Below, piece by piece: positions 44,443 to 55,615 of a stretch of 64,000 bases of DNA (position 1 is its first letter; each line of letters begins with the position of its first letter). The translations under genes and the position numbers were made by a program. The notes under the pieces are model-generated. The model worked only from the letters and a program-made list of their open reading frames with translations. It was not told where the DNA came from and did no database searches. The DNA lies in the NCBI GenBank assembly GCA_002007465.1, contig LNAC01000109.1, positions 172,037 through 236,036 on the forward strand, given 5' to 3'. Source of the stretch: Ailurus styani (Eukaryota > Chordata > Mammalia > Carnivora > Ailuridae).

Positions 44443-46814
44443 TATTGCCTCTTTCATAGCATATGAGCAGTTCTTGTTTACTTCCTTAAATAATAGCTAA
44501 AAACTGGCAATGCTACTATTTTGGAAGAGAGGGCTTTTTGGATTTTTTCTGATGGTGAAAGGGGCTCCCCACCCCATACTTCAGAATGTTGGGTAAGATA
44601 CAATGGGAGGTATTAATGTTCAATGCTGGTCTGTTTCCAGCTCTGCGTGGGACATGAGCCTATAAATGATTTCTCTGCTCTGAAGGTCCCATCAGCTTGG
44701 AAAATGACCAAGAAATGTCTGCTCAGCTATAGCCTCGTCGTGTTTCTGAATCCTGCTGCTCCAACTGGAGGGAACAAAGGCACAGAAGGAAATTGGCTTT
44801 TCCCAGATCCCATCTGTCTGGTTTGCTCTGAGAAGTCAGAGGCGGGGACGGGGTGAGAAGCCCTCGGTTGGTAGACCTCCTTAGGAGCATGCCTGTGGCC
44901 AGTCCCTGTTCCATGTTTCTCTTTCCTGTCATTCATTCCTAGGTTGTCATTCAGGATTTGGATTTTCAAGACATTTCTTTTACGGTTGTCTGTGAGTCCT
45001 AGGGATCTCCTGCCACCCGTGTTGACTCTGTCTTCCCAGGGTGACAGACTGAACCTTCTGCTTGCTTGCTGATTTCTGTCACTGACCCAAATGTTTCTGG
45101 TCCTCATGTCCAGCCAGTCCAGACCATGTCAGGTCCTGGATCCACCATCCTTGTCTGAAATCTCAGATAATTCATCCATTAACAGGCATGGTGGTGTTGG
45201 GCTTTAGACTGATATTTCTCCCTCAAGGCATAAATTCTGTCTCTTCTAGATCAACTTTTGTAGCAACCTAAGGGATGTCACTGAGTCTCCCTACATCTAA
45301 GTATCCTGATCTGTAGGCTGATGCTGTACCAATTCGGGCTCTCCAAGAGACAGATGCCAAGAGGTAGTTAGAAGTCCAAGAATGTTACTCCTCAGAGATA
45401 AATAGGGGGAGCCAGGGAAGCTTTTGGACCACTATGGTGGGGCAAGGGAAGATGTCAGACTATTACACAGGCCTGATGCACATACAAGAAAAGCGGGGAG
45501 GGAGAAATAAAGGGTGGGAAGAGCTTGAGACAGTGGTGCAGCTCTTAGAAAGCCTTGGTCATTTGAATGGGGAGCTCCTGTGTGGGTTGCCCAGGGAGAA
45601 AACCTGTGTTGGAATGCATCTGGCCAGGCCCTCGTGCACCCTCCAAGCTCAGTCGTTGACTGGGGACCCTCTGGGAAGACTGTGGCGTTAGCCAAACATT
45701 GCAGCTGGAAGCTGTCATCTGATTACACTCCTTGCAGTGAGTGGAAGGGCATCTTCTTTCTTGAAAGGAGAACTGGGTAGCATGTCTTCACATCTGCCCT
45801 CCTGTATTTTTTGTTTTGTTTTGTTTTTAAACGAAGGTTCAGAGCAAAACTGTCTCCTACTGTTTCAATTTGGGCTACATGTACCTCTTCATGAGCCTCT
45901 TAATTGTGTGAACACTTAAGGGCAAGCACAAGGGAAAACATGCCATGCTTCCTGGAGCCTAAGACACGCTTCCCCTGAGCATCTGAATGCATGGTGCCAA
46001 GGTTGGCATTCCAGGCTGATGCTCCACTATGAGTTGGCCAAGTTAGAGCCCCAGAGATGAGATCCTGGGAGATCTCTGGACATGCGCAGATGGAGAGCAA
46101 GTTCTGGAGCAGCCTGCCCCCTGCAGAGGAGCTGGAAGTCCAGGGAGAAGCTGGCAAATGGGCTGTTTCTCACTTCCCAGGAAGGGTTTGACTCCCTCCT
46201 AGCCAACTCCTTTCTGGGCTCCTGTCCAGGCACCACAGCCGATGATGCCTTAAGATCTTTACGGATTCCTGACTTGCCATTTAGGTTTGAGGAAGTCAGA
46301 TTTTAGAAAAACCCAATATGCTTTCACTGTTTTAGATTGTGCCATTGAAGGTGGGGTTTAGAAAGAGGCTTCCTGGGTCCCAGGCCAGAAGACACCACTC
46401 CAGAGCAGAACAGAGTCAAGTCATCCATTGATGGCCCCAGGCGTGATCCATGGTCCCATAGCTTCTGTCTTGCCTTCTGTCCTGAAGCCAAACTCTGAAT
46501 GTCATGCTCTGTTCTCTTCCTTTCCTTCCAGCTCTTGGCATCCTCCAATGATCACCCATCTTCAGCCCCTGGCTGGTCCTCCCTGGTACTTCCTGGAACA
46601 CCATGCCTGCTCCCACTTCTCTGGTCTCACCTCTGTGCTGTCCTGGTTTCCATCATTCTGTTCTTGTGTCCTGACCTCCTTCACTTCTTCTTCAGCTCCT
46701 ACCCTGCCATCCACTCATCTTCAAGGGGACAAGTAATATTGCCTTGTCTGGTTTGAGGGAAAGCATTCACTTAGAAAGGAGATAAGGCTGGGACATTCAA
46801 GATCATGGGTCAGG
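44443..46814. other. No gene; 2.4 kb unassigned sequence
   Basis: 45330-45420 ('gggctctccaagagacagat') could be an old repeat end. Open frames of 60-126 codons on both strands overlap each other without domains. No named repeat is seen. Confidence 0.45.
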
Positions 46815-46970
46815 GCATTGGAAAGGGAGAAAGATAGGAAGGAAATAGTGGTGAATAGCCATTTGGGACATACTATGAAGCAGGGATGGACATCTGTCAT
46901 TCACTTCCATGAAGCAGGACCAGGTTGACTTGGTGGAGTTGGTTTGTTGGAGGGGAGGGGACATCATCTG
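46815..46970 (+). repeat. Unassigned repeat pair, copy 1 (with 47822-47972)
   Basis: 'ggaaatagtggtgaatagcc', 'atttgggacatactatgaag', 'acatctgtcattcacttcca', 'gttggtttgttggaggggag' align in order with 47822-47972. Orientation is the same. Confidence 0.7.
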
Positions 46971-47821
46971 CCTCTTTGCTGGATGGTGAGATATGCCACT
47001 CAAGTCCCCCTTGAGGGATCAAGGGTTTATTCCTCTGCTGGCAGAGCCCTTAGCCTTCAGTTCTCTGTAGAAAGTACATTGGCTGGAGAAAGCTAATTCA
47101 CCCAACATCACATACCCCTTCTGCGGGCAACCTGCACCCAGTGACTGGCCAATGCAAGAGTTAAAATCTCCGTCCCTTTCCCTCAATCCTGGACAGCTCT
47201 GCAGTACCAACCCTGCTTGGTCTGGTGGCTTCCCAAGTTTGCATGGGGTTTGCTGAGACCTTCCTTTAGAATCCACGAAGGCCCCCTTCTTTCTCTGCCC
47301 CATCCCATTTCTGTCCCAACACTTTCACAGGCCTTTCACTAGGCTCCCCTGAGCGCTTCTCTGCATTTCGGAAGCCGCTTCCCGGGGAAACTCCACCTCT
47401 GACACTCTATTTATGATTCCACCATATTTTAGACGAGGGGTTTTCATAGTGATGATCTCCAGCTTGTAGCCACCATCCGTCACAGTGAATTATGACTGTT
47501 AATGGTTCAAATCAAATATTCATTGAAAACCTATGCTATGTAAAGCACCGAGCTGAGTGATGTCACTAAGGGTTTGCAGATTGCTGCAGCGTATGGTACA
47601 GAGAGGAAGATGATAGAATTAAAATGAACTATTTTGAGTCACAGCACAGGGGAGGATGCCAGGCACAGGTGGGCCCCAGGTGAGGGGAACAGGTCCAGAT
47701 GGGGGTCTTGCTTCAGAGAACTCCAAACGGAAGTTCAAGTGTTGGTATTCAAAGGGGGCAGTCGGAGATGCAGAATTGGTTTGGGTCAGGACAGAGTTCA
47801 AGGCGGGAAAACTTAAGTAAT
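46971..47821. other. No gene; unassigned sequence between the two repeat copies
   Basis: 47400-47530 is unique-looking ('attccaccatattttagacg', 'tgactgttaatggttcaaat') and a possible conserved element. The rest has only short open frames. Confidence 0.45.
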
Positions 47822-47972
47822 TGGAAAGGGTTATAAAGGAAATAGTGCTGGATAGCTATTTGGGATGCATTTGGGAGCTGGGACATTTGTCACTCACCTC
47901 CACCCAACAATACCGGGTTGACTTGGCTGAGCTGGTTTGTTGGAGGAGAGGGGGCAAGGAACTTCCGAGGGC
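47822..47972 (+). repeat. Unassigned repeat pair, copy 2 (with 46815-46970)
   Basis: 'ggaaatagtgctggatagct', 'atttgggatgcatttgggag', 'acatttgtcactcacctcca', 'gctggtttgttggaggagag'. Similarity fades outside these limits on both sides. Confidence 0.7.
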
Positions 47973-48857
47973 TTACGGTTCATTGGGAGTGGAAGCCAGG
48001 AAACATCTGGGGGCCGATTGCATCTAAGCAAACTATCAAGGTCCAGCCAGTTGTTCTGGGCTACTGAGAGGCTCCTGGTCAGGAATAGAAAGGCACGTAA
48101 CACTTAGACTAAATTAACACCTCTGAGCATGGAATGAGCAGAGCAAGGTGGGTGCCGGGGAGATGGGTACCTGCTTCACTCTCTGAAGCATTGGTGCTGT
48201 CTCTGTGGTGAGGCTGAGCTAAACCTGAAGGCAAAAACTGAAGAAGAAATGCATGAAGCCTAACTCGGGCAATGCCAAAAATATCTTCTATGTTCGCTTC
48301 CCTGGAGTGTTGCTATTGGGAGTTGGAGCTGGCTTTTTCTCTGGTGCTCCCTGTGGATTCCTTGCTCCTGGAAACTCACCGCCGGCTAGTGAACTTTACC
48401 CCTGGATGACCATTTGGTTCCGTGGGTGGCCTGGCCAGGAGTCACTCATGGCCCAAACCCCCATGGTCACTTTGGTCCGTGCCGTGCAACCATCAAGTTG
48501 TCGTAGGGATGAAATGGAGGCAGGTGTATCATATTGACTGCTGATCTGTCAGTGGGTCTCAAGCTTACAAATGGCATTTGATGGGACCGGAAGAATGAGC
48601 ACAAGTTTGCTTTATCAGCCCGAGGATCTGAGGGTGCCACACAACGTTCTGGAAGTTAAAGAAATAACAGTGCCCTTGTAGACATGCTGATGAGTCATGG
48701 TGGATGGAGCACAGGGGGAGGAGCATTTGGAGACAGGTGGGATCAGAGGGAGCAGAGCCTTGGTGTCTCAGGGCAGGATCCTGAGAGAAGCAGGAAGCTG
48801 CAGGAGGGCGCGGAGCAGATCTGCTTCTAGATCACTCGGGCAGAAATGCGAGATGTC
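47973..48857. other. No gene; unassigned sequence
   Basis: Mixed composition; a 94-codon open frame at 48253-48537 has no recognisable domain. Confidence 0.5.
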
Positions 48858-48872
48858 AAGAGGCAAACTGTT

Positions 48873-49206
48873 AATTATCATATGATCTCTCTGATATGAG
48901 GAACTTGAGGGGTAGGGTGGGGGGTCGTGGGGGGTAGGGAGGGAAAAATAATGAAACGAGATGGGATGGGAAAGGAGACAAACCATAAGAGACTTCTAAT
49001 CTCACAAAACAAACTGAGGGTTACTGGGGGGTGGGAGGGTAGGGATAGGGTGGATGGGTTATGGACGTGGGGGAGAGTTTGTGGTTTGGTGAGTGCTGTG
49101 AAAGATTTAAGCCTGATGATTCACAGACCTGTACCCCTGGGGCAAAGAATAAAAAAAATTTTTAAAAAAATAATAAATAAATAAAAGAAGTAAAGGAGAA
49201 AAAAAA
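48873..49206 (+). mobile_element. 5'-truncated young LINE-1 (end of ORF2 and 3'UTR) with target-site duplication
   Basis: 'catatgatctctctgatatg' through two G-rich tracts ('ggggtagggtggggggtcgt', 'gggtgggagggtagggatag') to 'cacagacctgtacccctggg' and an A-rich tail; it matches the reverse complement of 23571-23870 closely. 'aagaggcaaactgtt' is repeated exactly at 48858-48872 and 49207-49221. Only 334 bp long, so it carries no functional protein. Confidence 0.96.
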
Positions 49207-49221
49207 AAGAGGCAAACTGTT

Positions 49222-49744
49222 GAGAGGTGTTAAGAACAATTCAGGAGAGGGAATGGTGGGGACCTCAGTGATGCTGGTGTCCGTGCACAGGGAAGGTAAA
49301 TGCAGTGCTTGGATCGAGCAAAGAACAAAGTGCCGTTTGCAAGCATGCCCAGCACAGTCCACGGGCAACTCAGACAGCAAACCAGCAAGGAGTTCCCGGG
49401 AAACAGACTTCACTTTGGAGTCAATCCAGAAGGACCTATTGTATCAGGACCTATTTTGATCTCTTGGCGACAGTGCTGGTTCTAAAGACTTTTTTTCTTT
49501 CCCCATCCAGCATCAATGTCAGCAAGTCCAGCAGGTGATCAGGATGGAAGGAGTGTTTTCTGATTGGTCAGTGAATAGAAGCTAGGTTTAGATGAGGCCC
49601 CTGAAGTTGGGTGGTTTGGTTGATTCAATCAAGTGATGATACCCATTGATATGTTGATATCCAGGAATATTTCGGCACCATGAGACCCCTTCCTTTTGCT
49701 CGTGGCATTGGCATTATACCTGGTCCCCCAGGCAGGACAGTTCA
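49222..49744. other. No gene; unassigned sequence
   Basis: Overlapping short plus-strand open frames (61-79 codons) without recognisable content. Confidence 0.5.
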
Positions 49745-49910
49745 CCTGTAGATCAGGCTCTGGCTTCCAAAAGATAAGGACAAGTTCCTTTCTCTTTCTT
49801 AGTTTCAACTCTCATACCTGCAAACTGAGTAATAGTTATGCTTGACTGTTGTGTAGTTCAAATGAGTCATGATCCCAGCACAGTGCCCGCCTTGCAGTAA
49901 ACCCCATAAT
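49745..49910 (+). mobile_element. MIR SINE
   Basis: 'aagttcctttctctttctta', 'tacctgcaaactgagtaata', 'tcccagcacagtgcccgcct' and 'tgcagtaaacc' follow MIR order. Confidence 0.68.
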
Positions 49911-50679
49911 GTCAGCCAGTGTGAGTCTTGTTATATGGCCCTTTGCTCTGGAATGTTTTCACCTCCTTGTATCCATAGCCCAGCTCCCTGGGATGTCTGC
50001 ATTTTGGGGAGCTGCGTCAATGCCTGGTTTCATGGCCATGAGTCCTTGACCCACCAGAAAGGCAGCCACTACACCATCCCCCCCCCACCTGCCCTTCTAC
50101 CCCTTTCTCCTCTGGATCCTTGCAGAGTGTCTGGAACAATGGAAGGAACCTGTTTGATTACAGTCAAAAGTCTCTCTGGGAAGCTCCAACCCTTTCAGGG
50201 TAATTTGGCATGATTTCATGGAAGTGAGCCTTGGGGAAAATTCAAATGTCAAGCATAATTTGGTACTTGAAACATGAAAGAAAAAGCCTTCTGATTTCTT
50301 TTCATCTACATTTTCTGTTCGCGCTTTGTCCGGCCTTCCCTCTTCTCTCTCAGGGGTCATTACCCCACAGTGGGGGCTAGAGGTGAAGCAAGAGCAGCAG
50401 CTGATAGTCTTTTAACTGGGTCTCTGTCGGTGTCTGGCATGGGTAGTCAGCCTCTCTAGTCACCCGGGCATCTCAGCTGACCCCGTTTTCTGAGTGCCGG
50501 CAAGGCGGGATCCTCTCATGAACGCTAAAATCTCAACAGAAAGATCAGCAATTACTTATACACCGTAGATCATGAGCTCAAGTTTTCTTAAAATATTATC
50601 TCTATGTCTATTTTATTTAAAAGAACACAAAACAGAGGGGGACCCTCTGTCTTTTTCAAGTTCAAGATATATCTTGATC
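49911..50679. other. No gene; unassigned sequence
   Basis: An open frame of 114 codons (49869-50213) overlaps the MIR and ends in a C-rich stretch; I treat it as chance. Confidence 0.5.
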
Positions 50680-50693
50680 AAGATGTATCAAGA

Positions 50694-50893
50694 GGGGCAC
50701 CTGGGTGGCTCAGTGGGTTAAAGCCTCTGCCTTCGGCACAGGTCATGATCTTGGGGTCCTGGGATCGAGCCCCGCCTCAGGCTCCCTGCTCATCAGGGAG
50801 TCTGATTCTTCCTCCTCCTCTCTCTCTGTCTGCCTCTATGCCTACTTGTGATCTCTTTCTCTGTGTCAAATAACTAGATAAAATCTTAAAAAA
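50694..50893 (+). mobile_element. CAN SINE, young-type, with target-site duplication
   Basis: 'ggggcacctgggtggctcag', 'gtgggttaaagcctctgcct', 'tctgtctgcctctatgccta', 'cttgtgatctctttctctgt', A-rich tail. 'aagatgtatcaaga' is repeated exactly at 50680-50693 and 50894-50907. Confidence 0.97.
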
Positions 50894-50907
50894 AAGATGT
50901 ATCAAGA

Positions 50908-51278
50908 TAAAGATGTGTCCAGGAAGACCCTCCCTGCACCTGCTGCCTGAGTTTGGGCTGTCTGATTAACCAGACCCCAAAGGTGAGGATTCCACATCTA
51001 TTGTTTATCAGCTGTGTGACCAGTAAGTCGCCTCACTATGCCAACTGGGTGCTCCAGAGATGAGCGATACTACCCTTAAGCTGAAGTAGACATGCCCAGC
51101 ACCAGCCTTCCAAGCAAATAAGGAATATGGCTGCAGGTTCAAGAGCATATTTCAAATGTCATGCAAAATATCTGCTGTGGTCCACACTAACCCACAACTG
51201 TGCAGGGAAGGAGACTCTGGGAAGCATAATAACATCTCAACTAAATTGGAACAGAAAACTCGTGGTACAAGGACTATT
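50908..51278. other. No gene; unassigned sequence
   Basis: No repeat or coding signature recognised. Confidence 0.5.
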
Positions 51279-51296
51279 AAAAAGTACATTGGTTGG

Positions 51297-51478
51297 GGCA
51301 CCTCGGTGGTTCAGTAGGTTCAGTGTCCGAATCTTGATTTTGGCTCAGGTCATGATCTCAGGGTTGTGAGATTGAGCTCTGCATTGGTGGAGCCTGCTGA
51401 AGATTCTCTCCCTCTGCCCCTCCCCCTACAAGTGCACATGCATTCTCTCTCTTTCTCTCTCTCTCATCTCAAAAAAAA
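51297..51478 (+). mobile_element. CAN SINE
   Basis: 'gcacctcggtggttcagtag', 'caggtcatgatctcagggtt', CT-rich part and poly-A. Imperfect duplications 'aaagtacattggttgg' and 'aaagtgtattggttag' flank it. Confidence 0.93.
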
Positions 51479-51637
51479 AAAAGTGTATTGGTTAGGTACC
51501 TAGCTGGGTAGGACACTCACTTATCATAAGTTGTCATTCCTCTTCTGTTTCTTTCCTTCATCAGCCCTTGCTCTCCTGACTCCTTGACCTCAACTGAGGG
51601 GGAGCAGTGAGGAGAGATGGAGAGCAAGAGGGGGGAC

Positions 51638-51639
<2 letters not shown>

Positions 51640-51691
<52 letters not shown>
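51640..51691. repeat. (GT)n microsatellite, about 26 units
   Basis: Uninterrupted GT repeat; likely length-variable. Confidence 0.97.
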
Positions 51692-51693
<2 letters not shown>

Positions 51694-52706
51694 TGATGGA
51701 GGTGGGCAGGAGATGGGTGCATGCCATTCTGAGACTGAAGAGTACAGACTGAAGGAAAACCTGTTTTGGATATCCTGGGCTGCTTTTCTCATTTTTTAGT
51801 GTGGATAATAGGCAACTTTCCCTACTTTGCTGCTCAGATATAAGCGTCTGTTCTAAGGTGGGGTGAGCTAGCCTTTGAGGGAGCTGCCACCATCCTTGCC
51901 CACCTCATTCCTCTTGTCTTTTGTTTCCATGGGGTTCATGGCAAGAACATGATCAGCCCTGGCAAAATGGGCCTTCCAGTTTTGATCAAGCAACTCCTTT
52001 TTATGGGGGATGGTTTTTCCACCCATGGTAAAATGGGACATTATCTTTGGAGCAATAAATTGCCTTACACACTGGGACACTCAGGAACAGGGAATTTAAT
52101 TTGTGTGGGAAATCTTGGAGACCATCTCATTACTCTATCCTGTTGGGAGTTCTTGGTGCCCAGCCACAGATGTGGAGTTTGCTTTGCAGGAACTCCTTCT
52201 AGGCTGGTATGTGTGGGTAGATTCCAGTCATTAAGCAATGAGGCAGAAACTAATTAGCATGACCGTTTTCTGGGCCTAGAGAGACTATGGGCTACCAAGG
52301 CAGGGCTTCTGTTACCTCGTTAGCCTGGGTCTCCTTGCATGCTCCTCCCCTGGATCCATTAGTTGATTTGGGTCCAAATCTGTGTATCTTTTTATCTGCT
52401 ACCTTATAAAGGGACCTTACGGTTCTATTGATTACACACATACACACGTAAGTTGACCAGCTTCCCAAAGACCCACATGACTTGGTTGCTTGGTTTCTAC
52501 AAAGGAAGAATTTTTTCCATTGGTCCATTTCAAGATCACTTTTTCCTGTGTTGGTCTGGTCACTGACCATGGTCCTTATTCCCCTAGCCTATAAGGATAC
52601 TTGGATCATGAGCTGCTGCTTTGGCTGGGTTTGTACTGTATTAGGTCATCACAGTTGTGCAAAAATAGTCCTTCCCACAGTGGTATGATCCTTCTTATCT
52701 CCAGAG
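51692..52706. other. No gene; unassigned sequence
   Basis: A 102-codon plus-strand and a 92-codon minus-strand open frame lie here (51949-52257, 52292-52570) without domains. No named repeat is seen. Confidence 0.5.
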
Positions 52707-52898
52707 CAGTGGTTCTCAAAGTGTCATCTGTCATTTCGGCACAAGCAGCATGATCATGACCCAAGAACGTGTAGGAAATGCTAATTCTTAGGCCCACATC
52801 CTGGACTCACTGAATCAGAATCTCTGGGGCCCAGGAAACTAGCTTAACAAGCCCTGCAGGTGATTCGAGTGGCAGCTAACGTCTGGGAAACACCGCTG
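52707..52898 (-). mobile_element. MER5A-type hAT-Charlie DNA transposon, complete ends
   Basis: 'cagtggttctcaaagtgtca' at the left, 'actgaatcagaatctctggg', 'aacaagccctgcaggtgatt', and 'gggaaacaccgctg' at the right: reverse of MER5A with recognisable terminal repeats. Confidence 0.9.
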
Positions 52899-54359
52899 TG
52901 TGGCTGGGAACAGACTGATTTTCTTGACAGCTGCAACAGCTGCTCATTTTGCTCCCACGGTCCACAGGACGGATGCATATGTGATGTTAGAGAGATCTGG
53001 AACATTCAGATGAGAGAAGCAAGCTTTTCTTACCACTACATTTGTCCAGAGTCTTTGCTTTTACAGATAAGAACTTGGAGGCTAAAAAAAACGATACTGG
53101 TGGCAGGGGAGGGGAGAGCTGCCCCAAATTCCACAGTTAGTTGCAGAAATCAGAATGGCTTCTAGTTCTCTGCATTCCCACTTCTATGTACTTTGCATTC
53201 TAGGTGCTCATTGGGTGGGTGGATGGATCGATGGATGGATGGTAGGTAAAGAAGTTTGTTGACAGGAGACGGTGTGTGTCAGGGTCAGGATCTCACTTAA
53301 ACACCACTATTTTGGACATATGGCCATGGGACAATCATTGCATCCCAACCCCAAAGTCTAAAACATGGAAACAACAATCCATGCGCTGCCCAACTCCAAT
53401 GAGATGTGTGCAGATTTGCAAATGGTAACATGGAACCTGCCCATGAAGGAGCATACATAAAAGCATCTGTAAAAGCAGCAACAGAAGTAGACACTGCCAC
53501 CTTCCCTCCCGGTGTCCGGCTGTCCCGTCCACCTAGCTTGGGCAGCCAGGAGGGAGAGAGCAGGGGGCCCCCTAATGCGCGCCCCCGGGGGGGGGGGGGG
53601 GGGGACGATTCTTTCCTTTCATTGACTAATTCAGATGACAGCCTTTCCCATTCTGGTTCCAATCCTATCGAAACCACTGAAACAACCACTTATGTGATAA
53701 TCATTTTATCACTTGGCTGCTATTGTAAATAAGGGATGGAGGCCCCCCCGCGCAGGGCCATCTTTACAACAGGTCCATCTAAATGCAAATGCAGATCCCC
53801 TGCCAAACAGAGAGGTGAAAGCTTTCCTATTAGCAGGCAGGAGATAGGAGAGTTAATTTAATGCTAAAACATTCCCATGCAGGGAGAGCAATTTCCCCTG
53901 TCGAGCAGTCGCCTCATTTTCTCTCCATGACCACTGTGCTCATAATATGATAATTTTTACCTTTTTAAACTTTGCTGAAGGAAAAAGGACAGTCATCTAT
54001 CTTTGGAAATAGCTCCTTCTGCATTCACTTTATCTACAAAAATGCAGATATTTGTCTATTTGGGAATGAATGGCCTGGAAAGCACTGGAAGATGAAGATG
54101 ACTTTGGTCCCACGATGTGTGGGGACTCAATGTCTGTACTTGACTCCGTGAACTCCCCGCAAGCAGGCCTGCCATGTGACGGTGTTTGCCGAGCCCTCAC
54201 CAACCAGCTCTTGTTCTCCTGCCATGGGGTCAATCTTCCTGAGCCAAAAGGGGAGGAATTGAGAAGGAGGATGGAAGAAAAGCATACGGACAGCCAAGTC
54301 CATCCACATACCCGTTATTTCAGCTGTGGCTGAGAGGAAGTAAACTGGGTCCTTCTTCC
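52899..54359. other. No gene; unassigned sequence with simple repeats and a conserved-looking stretch
   Basis: A possible reverse MIR piece at 53060-53150, (GGAT)n at 53213-53246, and a G18 run at 53587-53604. 53750-54060 is unique-looking and includes an octamer 'atgcaaat' and 'ttaatttaat'. Open frames over 100 codons at 53297-53732 run through the G-run region on both strands and are compositional. Confidence 0.5.
53582..53604. repeat. C5-G18 homopolymer tract
   Basis: 'ccccc' followed by 18 G. A run like this is a sequencing and assembly hazard and a potential G-quadruplex. Confidence 0.95.
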
Positions 54360-54430
54360 TAACAGTCTGGGGTCAGATGTTTTAAGCTATGTGACTTTGA
54401 ATACTCTCTCAGCCTCGTGGAGGTTTTTAC
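54360..54430 (+). mobile_element. MIR fragment
   Basis: 'ctggggtcagatgttttaag' and 'ctatgtgactttgaatactc' resemble the MIR tRNA-related and core parts. Confidence 0.45.
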
Positions 54431-54539
54431 CCCTGTAGGGAGGGCAGACAATCCAAATATGTCCCTCGATAGAGAAGGGGATGAATGCTCTCTGGGCCCG
54501 TATTGCAAAGCTTTTGTGGCCTGCTTCCCCGAGTTACCA

Positions 54540-54650
54540 TCGCAGCCCTCTGCAACCTTGGGGCAAGGCTGATGTTAGACCCATTTTACAGATGGGCAAG
54601 TGGGCTCTGGTGCTTGTCTTGCTCAAGGCTGCACAGCTAGTGGGGAAGCT
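54540..54650 (-). mobile_element. MIR SINE fragment
   Basis: 'acccattttacagatgggca' and 'aaggctgcacagctagtggg' are the reverse MIR core. Confidence 0.75.
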
Positions 54651-54657
54651 ACCATCA

Positions 54658-55252
54658 ATCTGATCTGCATTACTCACAGATTCCACACCTGTGAGTTCAC
54701 TCACTTGCTGAAACTTACCTATAAAGCACCAAGTCAATACTTGTGGCTCTTTCGCGTGCAATTTGTAGACATGCCCAGAATAGCAGAGAATTTGAGTTGT
54801 CCAACACACACATTCCCAGAGGAGGTTGGGTGAGGTGATGTTCTTTTTTGTTCCAGCACTTACACTCAACAGGTGCCCTTTTTGTGGTCGATCTGGTGCC
54901 ACGTTTTTCACAGTTTTGTGTTCCCACGTGTGAGAAGGCTGTGATGTGCTTTGTGGAGAAAATGCATGTGTTAGATAAGCTTTGTTCAGGCAGAGTTATG
55001 GTGCTATGGGCCATGAGTTCAGTGTTAATGAATCAACAATAATATGTATTTAGTAAGGTGTCTTGAGACGGACATACACCTAAACCTAAAACAAGGTCAT
55101 GTATTGATGCGGTTGATGAAAATGTTGTGACCAGAGGCTCAAAGGAACCTAACTGTGTATTTCCCCTAGGAGCGCTGGTTCAGTATTTGCTAATTCAGTG
55201 TTCACGGGGACTTTATAGAACACGATTAACATGAATCACGAGAATTGATTGT
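54658..55252 (+). mobile_element. Tigger-like (Tc1/mariner) DNA transposon remnant, copy 1
   Basis: It aligns over its length with 60596-61225. A degraded frame reads 'CEKAVMCFVEKMHVLDKLCS', resembling the N-terminal helix-turn-helix of Tigger/CENP-B-type transposases. The end reads 'gagcgctggttcagtatttg', 'ctaattcagtgttcacgggg', 'cacgagaattgattgtact'. Stops and frameshifts rule out function. Family assignment is from memory; subfamily unknown. Confidence 0.65.
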
Positions 55253-55469
55253 ACTTTGCATCAATTCTGTTTGCCTCTTCTGTCGTCCTTGTAGAAGGAA
55301 GTGGGGAGCTAGTGAGAGGGGTCTGGCCTCTGCCCCATAGTGCCCTTACTCCAGCCAGAGTTCCATTCCTCTCTGTTAGGATCAGACCTGCCAAGCCCCA
55401 GGTCAGCTTTTCCTGTGCAGAGGATGGAAGTCAGAATTTGCTGCTTTGAGGGGCAGGTGACTTGTTTGC

Positions 55470-55615
55470 TTACCACCCCAGTGATCCTGGGTAAATTACC
55501 TGCTCTGTTTCTTCCTCTGTAGGGTGGGGTTCTTAATACTGCTTGGCAGAGTTGCTGAGGGAATTGTAAACATAAAACTAATATATATAAAGTGCTCAGC
55601 ACAAGGCATAGATCA
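55470..55615 (+). mobile_element. MIR SINE
   Basis: 'gatcctgggtaaattacctg', 'ctctgtttcttcctctgtag', 'aaagtgctcagcacaaggca' follow MIR order. Confidence 0.8.

Noticed and set aside
51617..51799. Plus- and minus-strand frames through the GT repeat with Cys-Val or Thr-His runs
   Set aside because: These are translations of a microsatellite.
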